Shown: piece by piece, positions 12,991-26,500 of the stretch
Position numbering within the stretch: the first letter of the stretch is position 1
How the letters are laid out: each line of letters begins with the position of its first letter
DNA from: Liolophura sinensis
Lineage: Eukaryota; Mollusca; Polyplacophora; Chitonida; Chitonidae
NCBI RefSeq assembly: GCF_032854445.1
Contig: NC_088298.1
Coordinates: forward strand, 12,699,504 to 12,759,503
Direction: 5' to 3'
Length of the DNA: 60,000 nt
The notes under the pieces: generated by a model
Told to the model about the DNA's origin: nothing
The model's input: the letters and a program-made list of their open reading frames with translations, nothing else
Database searches by the model: none
Made by a program: the position numbers and the translations under genes

Positions 12991-14123
12991 AAGTTACTAC
13001 GGAGATGCATACATCTAGATATTGCACACAAAAGTCAAGATTTGCTACCCTAGTTTGATTCGTCAGGTTTTGTAATCTATCAGATAAGTTCGGAATTTCA
13101 CTTCCTAGTTCTGGTGTATGTCGTTGTGTTTGTGGTATGGGACAGTTTGTGATAAAGTACTGGTAAGGCCAGTCTTTTGTTGGCCTGTTTATTACGCTGA
13201 TTACTCGGCATTTAATGTTTTATCGTGATTACCCTTTGATCTAAAAGGACGTTAAGCTTAGTGTATGGTTGAACTTGAATAAATGAAATACATAAACGAA
13301 TTGGTTGAAAAAAATGGTCCGTTATACTGAGTAAGACGCTCTGGTGATACACATCATTCAGTGATTAAGTAAGGCGGAAGTGTAAAAAAAAATGCAGTTC
13401 TGATTACTGGGCGTATAGATGGACTGCGTTGTAAACGGTATTGCGTAGTTAAAACGGAATGTAAGGATACTCTAAGAATATGGACAATGTTGCCCTGTCG
13501 TTGTTTTGTCACATTAGGTCACAAGAACCTATATGCATAACGTCTAAATTATTAAAATTATTTTAACACGTTTTCAGTCATATCACGACTGTTGGGATGA
13601 AGACCTTATCCGGCTTCCATACATGCACTTGGCCATGCCCACTGCTTATTTGTGGTTAATAGCTTATGACAGTCCCAACATATGGTAATGGCCTAATGTG
13701 ATGATAACGGTATTGTTTCTCCGTCAAAAGTGTCAAAGTACAGGCCGTCACGAGAGAATCACGTCACGGTACAGGCCGTCTCTAGCGATAATATATTGAT
13801 GCAGCACTTCACAGAGAAATAACTATCACCGGAAATTTGTTCGCCCCTTTCGAATGTTCTCCCGTGATTCCTCTCAAAAGTAAAGCGTGGCAGATTACAT
13901 TTGTGCAGATGTTTGACTAGAGCATTATTGTGTATGTATAAACCTTGTTCTCCTGCCCATCGTATCAGCCAGAATCTGTCAGCTTGTGAATGTTTAATGA
14001 TTTTATAGATGTGACAGAATGACAAAGTGGAACTTAGCATTCTTATATTTACCGAGACAACTGACCTACCTCGTGATTTACAACACATGTACGGGAGTTT
14101 GACCTGTTGTGGCGACGATGATC

Positions 14124-14131
14124 TGACGTCA
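14124..14131. promoter_or_regulatory. Palindromic CRE-type site upstream of exon 1b
   Basis: TGACGTCA about 350 bp upstream of the exon 1b start codon, at the same relative place as 10200-10207 in copy 1. Here it is followed by atataaac, which could serve as a TATA-like element. Copy 1 has gataaac instead. Confidence 0.3.
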
Positions 14132-14476
14132 TATAAACTTTTGCCACCGTCGCCAGTTAGTTTCACGGGAAATCTCGAGATAATTTAAGTCAGATATAAC
14201 AGTTCTAAACTCAGTAGTGCGCATACACTATTATTTCCAGGGCGTGTGTTGGTGTTGGGCGGAAAGTTAGAACACAGTTCCTTTCTCGGCTAAACACTAT
14301 TGAAAAATGTGAACTTAGTGATGTAATAGAACGCGGCTGGATTTTTTTTACAGTGAATGCACTTTCAAGTGTTTTTCCTGTCTGACTGGCAATAAGAAAT
14401 TGTTTGACCAAGCTAGTCAGAATTTCATCAGTGTGACACCAACGTCAAATTCTTTCAACATAAAGAAAAGCGCCAG

Positions 14477-14509
14477 ATGGAGATGGAGGCGCCAGCGGAG
14501 GACGACACG
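14477..14509 (+). CDS. CHS: Chitin synthase exon 1b (candidate first coding exon)
   Basis: Reads MEMEAPAEDDT and ends at a GTAAGG donor (14510) in phase 0, matching exon 2. It differs from exon 1a by two base changes (GCG for GCT, ACG for ATG). It is the nearer of the two duplicated first exons. The intron to exon 2 is 6.8 kb and holds the antisense LINE. Confidence 0.55.
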
Positions 14510-17500
14510 GTAAGGAAAGGAATACATGTTCATCTGTTCACTTCATTTACTTTCAATGACATATGAGCCAGCTGACATAATATGTTCTTTCTTGTATGTT
14601 GATGTATATTGTTTATTTTTCTATTCTTGTGTTTTGTTCATGTGTGAGCAGCATTGTTTTACAAGAGAAGATGTCATTACAGGAATGTGCTTCGGTTCCC
14701 GCTCGTTAGGGTTTCTACAGCCATGACAGCGGTTCATAAAAAGCTTAACAAAATTTTGAATTTAAAACAAATATTTGATATAAAAGGACAAACATTGTAC
14801 CGGTACTAATTTTTATGTATAAATACATGAAAAAATAAATAGAAACCATAGAAACATTACAGATGGTGTTAGTATCTTTCCATTTAGCTTGAACCAGAAC
14901 ACTGTAATTTAAAAGCAAAAAGCCCATCATAGTTTAGTTTGCGAGAAACGATGATATGACATTTTGATAGACATATATGGTGTTCCTTGTAAAATTTTGC
15001 GTATATTAGATTAATTGTCATCGAAGTTAGGATTGCATTTCCTTGATCTTCAGCTTGACTAAGAATAAAACTGTTTTTTGAGTCCGTTTGTCGCATTAGA
15101 TGTATATCACAATCCTTACAACAATAAAGATAGATTTTGTAAACACAAATATGCGCCTAAAGTGGATTGATATATAGGATTGATATTTATATAGACAACT
15201 CCATTTCTCCGCCCATAAAATTCCGTATCTAGCCCATTATTTCAAGAGAAGACCGAAAGTAACAATTGAAATATTTGATCACTTTTGACATGTTTACAGG
15301 CACTCCGCTGTGCTATGTGACCGGAGAGACTCCTTTTATCTGCAGGTCTAAATAAGTAATAATTTATAACAGTACTTAGTTGACAAACATTTAGAACGTT
15401 GCTAATTTACACCTGTATTTTATTTGTAGTGTGGGCTTAAAACTCTGGCCTTGCCAGGGCCAAAAAGTACGAAAATCAGTCCCCAACTCACTAAGCCTTT
15501 TTAACAAGAGATAAATATGAATATAACATTGAAATGCGACACCAGTCGATTAGTTTGGCTCGCCGACATTCCATCTTAACAAAGTTAAAGAAAGCTAATT
15601 GATTGTATTGTAACTGAGGAATTATAACAGTTTCGTTGATGACAGCATATATACGTCATAGTACATCTTGTCGTTTTGGTGACTATGTGCCACACAGCAA
15701 ATTTGATTTGTATGACTTATTTGATTGGTGTTTTACGTCGTACTCAAGAATATATACGACGGCGGCCGGCATTATGGTGGGAGGAAACCGCGCAGAGTCG
15801 GGGAAAAACCCACGACCATCCGCAGGTTGCTGTCACACCCAAGTAATTTGAAGCAATGGAAGAAGTAAACACCAGAGTATCCTTAAGCAAGAGACAAACA
15901 GTAGGGTACTATCCTAATAGCGTAGCTACCCTGATACAACAAGAAAGCAGTAGAGTAGATTGAGTGCAAGAAGTAACCATTAGAGTATACTTATGCAAGA
16001 AATAACCAGTAGAGTCTTCTTATTCAAGAAATAACCAGTAGAGTTATCTTATAAAAGAAATAACCAACAGAATAGTCCAATACAAGAAGTAACCAACAGA
16101 GAAGTCCAACGAGAAGTAACCTGTAGAGTACTATCTCAGTACAATAAATAAGCGATAGAGCCTTCTTATACAAGAAGTAACCGTTATAGTAGTCTAATAC
16201 AAGAAGTAGCCGATAGAGTAGTATCTCAATACACGAAATAATCAGTAGAGTAGCCTAATACAAGAAGAAACCTGTAGAGAAGTCTAATAAAAGAAGTAAC
16301 CAGTAGAGTGCATGTAGTAACTTAATACAAGAATTATTATTTACAATGTTACCATCGTAATCACCATTACCATGATCATAAAACCTTTCTGTATCATTGA
16401 TAAATTTATGCACACATTGAAAAACAAGTTTATTGTCTTCGTAATTTAGATCTTTAGAGCCAAACAAAAGTATATTACATATTTATCGTTAGCATTGTGG
16501 AATAGAAACAGAATAATTTACACCGGGTGAAATAATCTGTGTGAGAGAATGTAGCATGTGTGGCAAATTGAGAGCAAATAAAAAAAAAATGAAAGGTATC
16601 TTCACATGTATTATTACAATAGTGGCAAGTAGTATCTTCAGTAATATTATACTTAAAAAGGTCTGCCCGAAGAGCGCTGAGTCCCATTCTCATTCTGCAG
16701 TGCTGGACAGATGAAAAGTTGCTAAGGTCATTATATAACGATAAAAAAATCACTAGACGTAGTAATAATTGGTGGAGATTTGAAGTTCTTTAATTGAAAA
16801 ATGGCGAATATGTATAGGTAAATTATTCCAGTCCTTAGTTGTTTTCGGGAAGAAGGATTTATTTATTTATTTGATTGGTGTTTTACGCCGTACTCAAGAA
16901 TATTTCACTTATACGACTGCGGCCAGCATTATGGTGGGTGGAAACCGGGCACAGCCCGGGGGAAACCCACGACCATCCGCAGGTTGCTGACAGACCTTCC
17001 CACATACGGCCGGAGAGGAAGCCAGCATGAGCTGGACTTGAACTCACAGCGACCACATTGGTGAGAGGCTCCTGGGTCATTACGCTGCGCTAGCGCGCTA
17101 ACCGACTGAACCACGGAGGCCCCGGGAAGAAGGAAGATTTATATATACTGAGGCGGCATCTAAATATAATAAAATTTTCATTATACCTTAAGTTATATGT
17201 ATTATACTCTGTTGATCGTCTTGGTAATAGGGGACTGTAGGTAAGGCGGGTAAAATGCCATTTACAATTTTAAAAAAGAGCAGAATCCTATGTTGTCTAC
17301 AGTGAACATATAGTGGTGTTCAATTAAGTTCACTCAGCAGAGCTTTGTCTGATGTACGACGCATTCCACTTGTACAAAGCAAAGCCGCGCGCCGTTGAAC
17401 ATTTTCCAGTTTTTGGGAAGGCGCAATACTACAGTTATCATATAGTATGTCGCCATACTCTATTGTAGATCTAATGAGGCTATTGTATAAAGTTATTAAA

Positions 17501-20500
17501 CACTTCCTTGTTAATATCTTCTTCACTCTGTTTATAATACCTAATTTCTTATTACATTTATTTACGAGTGATCTTATATGTTCGTCCCATTTACCATCGT
17601 GCTGTAGAATGATACCAAGGTTTTTATGGTACTGAACGCTCTTCACTTCAATACCATCTAAATACAGTTTAGGGTACATCGGGTTCTTTTTTAAGGAAAC
17701 AAGTAAGTATACAGTTTTCTGTGCATTAAATGTTATCAACCATTGTTTGGCCCATTGTGACAAGCGACCTAGATCTCGATTTATTTTATTTTCAGATGTA
17801 ATAAACTCAGTAATCTCTTCGGATAAAGATGTATCATCAGCTAAGATATTGATATTACATTCAATGTTCACATTTATGTCATTTACAAAAATCAGAAAAA
17901 GAAGCGGTCCTACAACGGAGCCTTATGGAACTCCACTTTGAATAGAACATATGTCTGACTCTACTCCGTTTAAACAAACTTTAATTTTTCTATCAGATAA
18001 ATAATTTTTAATCCATGTCAGTAATGGGTCCCCAACACCGAACTGTCTCAATTTAAACAAAAGACCCTCATGCCAGACTTCATCAAAAATCTAGGAAAAC
18101 TAAACACGTATCAGTGCTATTATCCAGACTTCTGTATACATCTTGTGCAACTTTAGTTAACTGAAAATATTGTCGAGTCGCCATGTTTAAATCCAGAATT
18201 ATTCGATATTAGAAGGTTATGGTTGATACAATATTCATACAAGTGCTTATGTATTACTTTTTCTAGCACTTTAGAGAGACAGGGCTGTAGAGAAACTGGT
18301 CTGTAACTTGACATATCATGTCTATCTCCCTTTTTAAAGATAGGGCATACTCTAGATAGTTTCCAAGCTGTTGGAAAGGCTCCTGACTGAAGTGAGAAAT
18401 TAAATAGTTAAGTTAGGTAAGGTGCTATATTTTCCGCTGTATTTCTGAGCATGAAATTACTTATTCCATCAGCACCAGAAGCTTTCCTAATATTTAGTTT
18501 GGGCAGAAAATCAGCTACTTTGCTTCCACTTATTTGTATACAATTAAGGCGTGCAGCAGGTCAATGGAGGTAAAACTGGTATTACTGACGGAAGAGTTGA
18601 ATGGCTTACAAAAAGCTAACGAACTCATTAGCTTTTTCAGTATCATGTGATACATTTTTATCGTTAACGATTAAAGAAGGGACACGTGGTTTCGCTTTTG
18701 AACCCAGCAGAGATTTCATTATAGACCAATAAGACTTGGCATCTAAATTGGGACAGTAAGGTTTACCCATTAGTTTTTCACCATATCTTAATATTGCTTT
18801 TATCTTAATGGTATTAGCTTCACGCCTAGATATATAAAATTGAAATCTGTCTTCCTCTAACGTTGTCCTCTTAAATCTTAACATCTATTTCTTATTCGTA
18901 ATTTATAACGAACATCATTTGTCATCCATGGTTTACCCCTTGGTCGTATTGTTACTTGCGTATTTGGTATTGCTTACCATCCATATCATCGAATATGTCA
19001 CACACGGCTTGCCAGGGAGTGGTAGAGATAACTCACTGAAGCTGTATTTAGTCAGCACATTTAAAATCACATATGTGTCTTTTATATGCTCTTGGTTTAT
19101 CATTTACCACAACTTTTAATGTACAAAATACAGAACAATGGTCAAGATTGACCATTGGCGAAGCTACTCCATATTCAGTCACATAACCGATACTATCTGT
19201 TATGATTAAATCTAAAATATATGAAGTTCCATTGCTATATTTTGTGGGCTCATTAATTAACTGAAATAAATTTTTACTTGTAATAATATCAAACAACTTA
19301 ATTTTTAGTTCGCTCTTATCGTGGTATTTGGACCAATCAACACACCTGTCATTAAAATCACCCATAATTATCAAGGCGTCTGGATTTTCTGTCAGGGCTG
19401 AGTTGAGGATGTTATCTAAGTTAACTAGAAACTCGTCGTGTGTTTGTGAAGACTGGTTCGGCGGACGATAGCCAATGGAACACAATATATGTTTATTAGA
19501 TTGTTTGATTGAAATCCACAACATTTCATTGTCATTTTCTAAATCCCCTCTGCGCATAGCACTAAATGGTGACTTACAATAAATCGCTACTCCACCCCCA
19601 CGACGGTCTCTATCTTTTCGTTCTATACAGTATCCATTTAGGCTCGCTATTTCATCGGTATATCAGAACCAAGCCAGGTTTCTGAGACACATATAATATC
19701 ATAATTTCATCGTTTACATAACAAGGTGTGGGCGTCATCCAATTTAGAATAAGAGGAGAGCAAGTAAGCTAGGAGCATTAAAGTGACAAAAGTGACACAT
19801 CTAAGTAATAAAGTCATATGTATAGTTAAAAAGTAATATTGATTACAGATCGTAGAAAGAATATCAATAATACAAAGACCAAGACTTGAACTCTGTGCTA
19901 TAATTGCACAGCAAAGATGCTCGTAAAACTTCAGTAACTTACTTAACTTCCGATTTTTTTTCATAATAAAAAAAAAATTATTCCAAACCCCAATTGCCAC
20001 CCTATACTGATTTAAGTCACCCATGATATATATAAGGATAGGTATAAAGGAAGCACATGCTCGAAAACTCCACCAACCATGGTAGGGAATGCCATTAGTT
20101 TATGAGTTACCAGTAGAGTAGGCCTAATACAGGATGTAACCAAAGAGTTTACCAAGAAATAATTTCATATCATTACTTATTTATTATTTATTTGACTCTT
20201 TTTTAACGCCACTCTCAAATATTTTCACTTTTACAACAGTGGTGGTTTTATGGGTGGAGAGGAAACTCGAATGCTCGGTCAAAAGCACGGACCTTTAGCA
20301 AGTTACTGGCTAACAAGTTACTACGGAGATGCATACATCTAGATATTGCACACAAAAGTCAAGATTTGCTACCCTAGTTTGATTCGTCAGGTTTTGTAAT
20401 CTATTAGATAAGTTCGGAATTTCACTTCCTTGTTCTGGTGTATGTCGTTGTGTTTGTGGTATGGGACAGTTTGTGATAAAGTACTGATAAGTACTGATAG

Positions 20501-23500
20501 TGTTTTGTTGGCCTGTTTATTACGCTGATTACTCGGCATTTAATGTTTTATCGTGATTACCCTTGATCTAAAAGGACGTTAAGCTTAATGTATGGTTGAA
20601 CTTGAATAAAAAAAATACATAAACGAATTGGTTGGAAAAAATTGTCCGTTATACTGAGTAAGACGCTCTGGTGAGACAAATCATTCAGTGAGTAAGTAAG
20701 GCAGAAGTTAAAAAAAATACAGTTCTGATTACTAGGCGTATAGATGGACTGCGTTGTAAACGGTATTGCGTAGTTAAAACGGAATGTAAGGATACTCTAA
20801 GAATATGGACAATGTTACCCTGTTGTTGTTTTGTCACATTAAGAACCTATATGTATAAAGTCTAAATTATTTACTTTCGCAGGGCATCCTTGGTTAGAAC
20901 ACAGATTTTTGTTATTATCGGTTGATAATTTGCATTTCATGGGAATCAGACACATTTGCCTTGTGAACAGAATAAAACAGGTTAAGAATGCAATTTTTCT
21001 GTTTTGATGATACATGTCAGCTTACGTTTAATTTGCATACTAACTACCTGAAGAAGTAACTATACAGTACAAAAGTGTTCTTGGGAAACAAAGGTACGGT
21101 AATTTAAGCGGTTTAAATCACAAAGAAGAAGTAACTGACAATGGAAAAAATAAAGTTGGAGTATGTTCCAGAGCTGTTCATCGATGGAGTAATAATGCGA
21201 TTTAGTTAAGTGAAGTGTAAAATTTTGCAATAGGCCTACATCCCTTTTTTCTCTTTTTTTTTGTTTCACACCAGCCTGGGGTCTTTCCTCGTGGACTTGC
21301 TCTACCCCAAAGTGGGAATGGGCACCCTGATGAAGAATCCCTAGTGAAGGAAAGTAATCATTCGAAATACGAACACACATACTCGAATCCTATGTTCAGT
21401 GGATCGGACTACGAGCCAGGAGCGAGCGAATGTGATGACGAGGGTGCCCGTGTAAACTTCGAGACGGCGGACTCTATAGATCTGGAACCAGACTATGATC
21501 TAGATGATTGCGCGGAAGAAGAGGAGGAAGACGATCAACTTCCGGCGAATGACAGAAAACCTACATCCACCAAGTGAGTATGGGAACAAGTTGAGACACT
21601 AGTCCTTCGCCGTACAGGCTCGTGTTGGCTTCAGTGAACCTGTCAGGTAGCCGTGATTTCCCCTAAACCTGATTTGATTTTCCATTTGATTGTTGTTACC
21701 TGAGGGGTTTTTTTTGGGGACACAGTTTATCAGCTCAAAGACTGAGTTTCAAGTTTTGCTATTCTTTTAGAATGGCCGAAATAATTACCTTTCACAAAAT
21801 ATCAATCTCGACTGCTCAAAATTGAAACACGTAATAAAATTCCTCAAGTTTATAAAAGACGTCAAATTAGAACTTTTACCCACTTTGGAATCATTTTAAC
21901 ACTGTAAATAGTACAGGTACGAATCTAAGATTTACTGTAAAGCCAAGGATATGAGCTAGTTTTGGTAAATACAGAAAATAAGGTTTAATTATTGAATATA
22001 GATTTTTGCCAGGAACATATTTATTTATTTGCCTATTGTTGTTTAACGATAGTGGTCAGTTTTATGGGAAGAGGAAGACGTCCCTGGGGCCTAACTGACC
22101 TATGAAAAGTCACTGACAAGCCGCAAATGTAATGTACAGATATGAATACCGCATTGGCGGAAGTATCATGTGAAAACAGCAACGAAATGAATAAATACTG
22201 TATAAAATATGGCGTGGATTGCAGGCGGAGAGATTTGTGGGACGTTTTCCAAGTTGTACAGAAGGACAACTCGGATCTGTGTGGAGACGAGTTCTGGCAG
22301 AGTGTTCGCCGGGTTGTCAAGGTGATCCTCTCAGTCTTCATGTTCGCTGTGGTTGTGTGCTCGGCCGTCACCAGCAAACTCTGCCTCTTCCTCATCGTTG
22401 GGTACATTTCAGACAACACCCGGTGAGTCGAAAAATTTACTCTACTCAATCAAAGCTCTGTACGTTCCATGTGTCATGTTGAGTTTCAATATTTACACGG
22501 CGCAATTGCTTAGCGTTTTATCTTGTTGCCTCCTGCTAACACCATTCCGAATACTGGATAAGGCTTACAGGTATTCACTGTTAAGTATGAAAACAATAGG
22601 GAATAATCACCTCTAGAACAACTCAGCCCTGGCCACCGGGAGAATCCTTTTTTCAACACTGTGATGAAACGTGATTTGTTGTGGCATGTAGAAGGGTTAA
22701 TAAGTCTTTACCTTTGAAAAGGTTTTAAATATAAGATTTATACCGCTCTCCAACAATCAGACAGTGTGTTACGGAGGCACATGTAGGCACGTGTCGCATA
22801 TCGTGAATACTTTCAAAACAACTATTAAAGGTGAAGGTGGAAATTAGCCTGTGTTTTCAAGCATGCGAGCGAATTTTTGAGAAATTCTGATGGAGTGCTG
22901 ATGGAAATGATGCTTTAATGAGCTATATCTAAAAATGAAAAAAATAATTTGCATTTCAGTACCATGGGATTAAATTGTGAACGTTTGTGATCAGTTACAT
23001 TTTAAGAGTCCACCTTACGCAGATAAATCATAAAGCTACTGTAATCTGGTTAGTTTGACACAAACTTTAATTCATTTTATGCTTTTTGTGAGTTGATGTC
23101 CAGCTCATGCTGTCTTCGTCGATGGTCATGCACATGTGGGAAGGTCTACCAGCAACCTGCGGGTCGTTGTGGATTTTTCCTGGCTCGAATCGTTTTTCTC
23201 CAACCTCAAGGCTTGCCCATCATTGCATTAGCGTAATATTCATGAAAACGGCCTAAAAACACACACAAAAATAACTACGAAAAATGATTCGTTTCTATTT
23301 CACCGAATCCATTTTAGCACTAACAGCTCTTCATACAATAGCACAGCAAATGTCACGCTAGATGTGACATAATATCCTCCTAGTATCGTATCTTGGGAGT
23401 CTTATGGCCGGAGCAAAAGCAATGTTGAAAATTTGGCATTGCAACAAACCTCATCCCGCCCCAATTACCGTACAGCAATGATCACGTGTTTGGCATTTGT

Positions 23501-26500
23501 TGTTTGCGGGAAACATTAGATGACATACGTTTTCTTAGCTTAATCTAAGCAATTTTGCCCAGACCAGTTTAATGTTAAGTAGCCAGGTATGAAGTCATTA
23601 ATCACCTTTTACACTGAACAGATTGACTCAGAATTATTCTGTTGCTAATATATTTGTTACTTTTCAGATTTACATGTGTAAATAACACATGCGTCCGGTC
23701 GAACAGTGACGGCGATTGGGCCCTCCCCCAGTCCAAGCAAATGATATGGGTCTGGGCAATGCTGATATGCGTTTGTGGCATTTACTTCTTTGAATTCATC
23801 CGCGGTTTTTGGGTATTCTGTTTTAAAAAAGTGAAGTACCCTAAAAGAACAACGCTTTTATTGGTAAGCCTACTAGCTCTACTGCATTTTATACTTGATT
23901 GGCAACATCTGACACTGTCGAAATTATAAAATTCAGCACCGTGCAATGACCCAGAAGTCTCCCACCAGTGCGATCGCAGTGAGTTGATTCAACTTATGCT
24001 TGCTTCTTCTCCTGTCGTATGGTAGTGGGTTTCCCCAGAACTCTGCCCAGTCTCTTCCCACCATAATGCTAGCTGCCGTCGTATCAGATAAATATTCTTG
24101 AGTCCAGCACAAAACACGTATCAAATACATAAATAAATAAATCCCCCTAGCCTTAAGTAGGCCTAAAGCATAAATAATCATGAGTATGTCCATATTTCCA
24201 ATGCTAAGGCATTGGTATCCAGCAATATCTCCTTGCACATGTATATCCCCATGAATGGTGAAAACGCGTTAAAAATTTAACCACGTCTAAATTATCTGTC
24301 AGTCAGGGTTTTCTGTTCTTTCATTCCCAATGGTGTTTTCCTTTACAGCCGTCGTAGAACGTGAAAAAATCGTAGTAATGTAATGTAATATATAAATCCA
24401 TTTAAAAATCAAACAAAGAGAAAAAACATTGTCACTCATTATTCTTTTGCCGAACTTTAATGAGCGAACCGCTGTAACTGGCCACAGACCCCCATTAGTT
24501 TTCCATAAGCGACAATGTTAAGGTTTAGCGCTGTAGCTCAGTCCCAAACATTCCGAGGCCAATAAGCTTTGGTGCATACCTGGCCCAGCCTGTGAGAAAG
24601 AAGCTGTAAAAATCTTGACATAGGTTGGCCGTCAAAATCTGGACCTATCCATGCCGGCAGCTGGCAGGGGTGCCTAGCAACGCCAAGGGGACGTCACTCG
24701 CGGCCTCATCACCACCTGTCTGCTTGTGTCCTCTCGCCCAGAATTTCAAACTTTCACCATTAAAACTCATACCTGCCCAAAGCTTAGACAATTTCCATCA
24801 TTTTGATACCAAGCATGCACATGTACACCAAAAACGGCAGGCTGGCAGCAAAAAAAGCCTAAAATACACAGAACTACAATCGTCCCTACTGAAAAACGGA
24901 AGTTGTAATGGGGGTCTGTGTCCAACTCTGTTGGTACAACTGTGGAAGTTAGATACCGTTACTCAAAGTGTTGAATAAGCCAGGTATTTTCTGGCTTTGT
25001 ATACATTCATTTTGTATAAAGGCAATGCATTATGTGTACAGTTCTATGCTCCTCGCAAACTTCATCATTTCAGAAAGTTTATTTTGAGAGATCTGATCTG
25101 AAAGGACCATTAAACACGCTCATACACTTCATTGAATTTATATTTGTTTCTTTGGTTTTTTGTTGTTTTTTTTATATTTTTTTTCAACTGAGACAAATGC
25201 ATTTTTCTGACCATGTTGTGACCAACGACGATTCGTCAGATTTTTACCACACACAGACTTAAACTTAAAATTCAAAATGTATATACACTGGAAATGCACG
25301 GACTCATAAAGGGTATGATGGCATTCGATCTTGAAGTGAGTTATATCAAGTAAAATTAAGCGTACGCCATCACTGATCCCCACCGGATGTCAACAAACCA
25401 TTGTACAAAGCGATGTTTACAAACATTATACTCGGGTGGAAATATTCTAAAAGCAATAAACGTAACTATTCACCTGACCAATGTTTAATAGTTCTTCATC
25501 TGACATAAACTTGGTATGTATGATATATTCCCACATGTATTATATTAAGAATCGTCATTTATTTATTTAAAGCCATCTCTACCTTATAATACCTAATGGC
25601 AAGAATACTCCAATAACATATAAAGTAATACGATGGTGTTTTACTATAAGTTACATATATCAGTTTTCCATCCACAGTGGCTGCTACAGGAAACCCTCAA
25701 GTCTGTCGGTGTATTTATATTTGTTTTCGTGACATTGCCGGCGTATGATGTAGTGCGCGGTGTATGGCTCACATTTGGGGTAGCCACCATACCAGCGCTT
25801 TTAAAGCTCTTTGAGAAAAATGAAGTGGATGTTCCCGATGCATCTGGCCACTCCGACTCCGAGAAATTACCATCTGTCAAGAGGACAACAATCGTGTTTA
25901 AGGTTTTTGACACCCTTGCCTTTTTGGCCCAACTGTCGGTACTTTTCTTGTGGCTGATATCTGATCTCCTACAGGAGGATTTCTCTTTTGCGAAAGCCCT
26001 TCTGCCGGTTGCACTTACGCTGACGTCAATTGGGTGGTGGGAGAATTACGTTACTGAAAACACGTCATTTGTAGTTCTCGGTGAGTCGATACGAAGCCTA
26101 AAGAAGGACTTTAACAGGTGTAGAGTTATCCTGACAACGTTGTCCAGTTTTTGGAGCATCATAGCTACGCTGATTTACATCTCTGTGTACTTCGCCTGGA
26201 GGAACCAAGAGTGCGTTGACGTCTTGTATTTTCAGAAAGCAGAGGCGGACGATTGCTTCGGGGTCCGGCTCAATAGCACCAAGACGATGACGTCAGCGCA
26301 GATAGATGCCCAGATGGGGCACGATCACTTCTGGATCGCCATTGTGCAGGTGCTAAGCGCCGGCCTCTGCTACACCTTCGTGAAAACGGCCTGCAAAATC
26401 ATGTTGCAGCGCATCAGCTTTTCCCTTCCCCTAATGCTGGTCACGCCCATAACGTTCATCATCCTTGCTGGGCTCTGCTTTCAGTGGCACAGCGTTGTGG

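Larger units (their letters stand above)
9837..13551. repeat. Tandem segmental duplication, copy 1
   Basis: Starts at ggttaatagcttatgacag and runs to about gtctaaattatt. The same order of sequence reappears from 13652, at high identity with small indels. Copy 1 lacks about 95 bp present in copy 2 (about 13800-13893). The segment carries the candidate chitin synthase exon 1a, an antisense SINE fragment and a 29-30-bp minisatellite. Confidence 0.9.
16335..20090 (-). mobile_element. Degenerate non-LTR retrotransposon (LINE, CR1/Jockey-like group)
   Basis: Read on the minus strand, the order is: 5' region from about 20090; an APE-type endonuclease with SETWLG, GDFND, DLIITD and LDHC blocks (19760-19048); a linker with KSYW and PSL blocks; a reverse transcriptase with fingers and palm (LADD in place of the usual Y/FADD); a thumb region; and a C-terminal cysteine/histidine tail (CHYC...HFFFIC) near 16600. 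Several frameshifts and stops, including TAA where the PQGS motif has Gln, make it inactive. Its 3' end abuts minisatellite units and a SINE lies inside it. Confidence 0.9.
13652..20870. repeat. Tandem segmental duplication, copy 2, split by a LINE
   Basis: Homology to copy 1 restarts at 13652 (ggttaatagcttatgacag) and runs to about 16335. It resumes at about 20095 and ends near 20870. The missing 3.76 kb is a LINE insertion. Copy 2 keeps exon 1b, the SINE fragment and the start of the minisatellite. The part at 20170-20870 matches 12850-13551. Confidence 0.9.

Noticed and set aside
13759-14166. 135-codon minus-strand frame, partly shared with 10042-10242
   Set aside because: The similarity is explained by the segmental duplication. 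The copy 1 frame diverges after about 58 codons, and it lies in the putative promoter of the plus-strand gene.
22142-22224. Upstream ATG extending chitin synthase exon 3
   Set aside because: The acceptor at 22223-22224 and the split Lys with exon 2 give a continuous protein; the upstream part is intron.
24625-24978. 117-codon plus-strand frame in chitin synthase intron 4
   Set aside because: It has no recognisable domain and no splice signals fitting the gene. The surrounding sequence looks like a decayed repeat.
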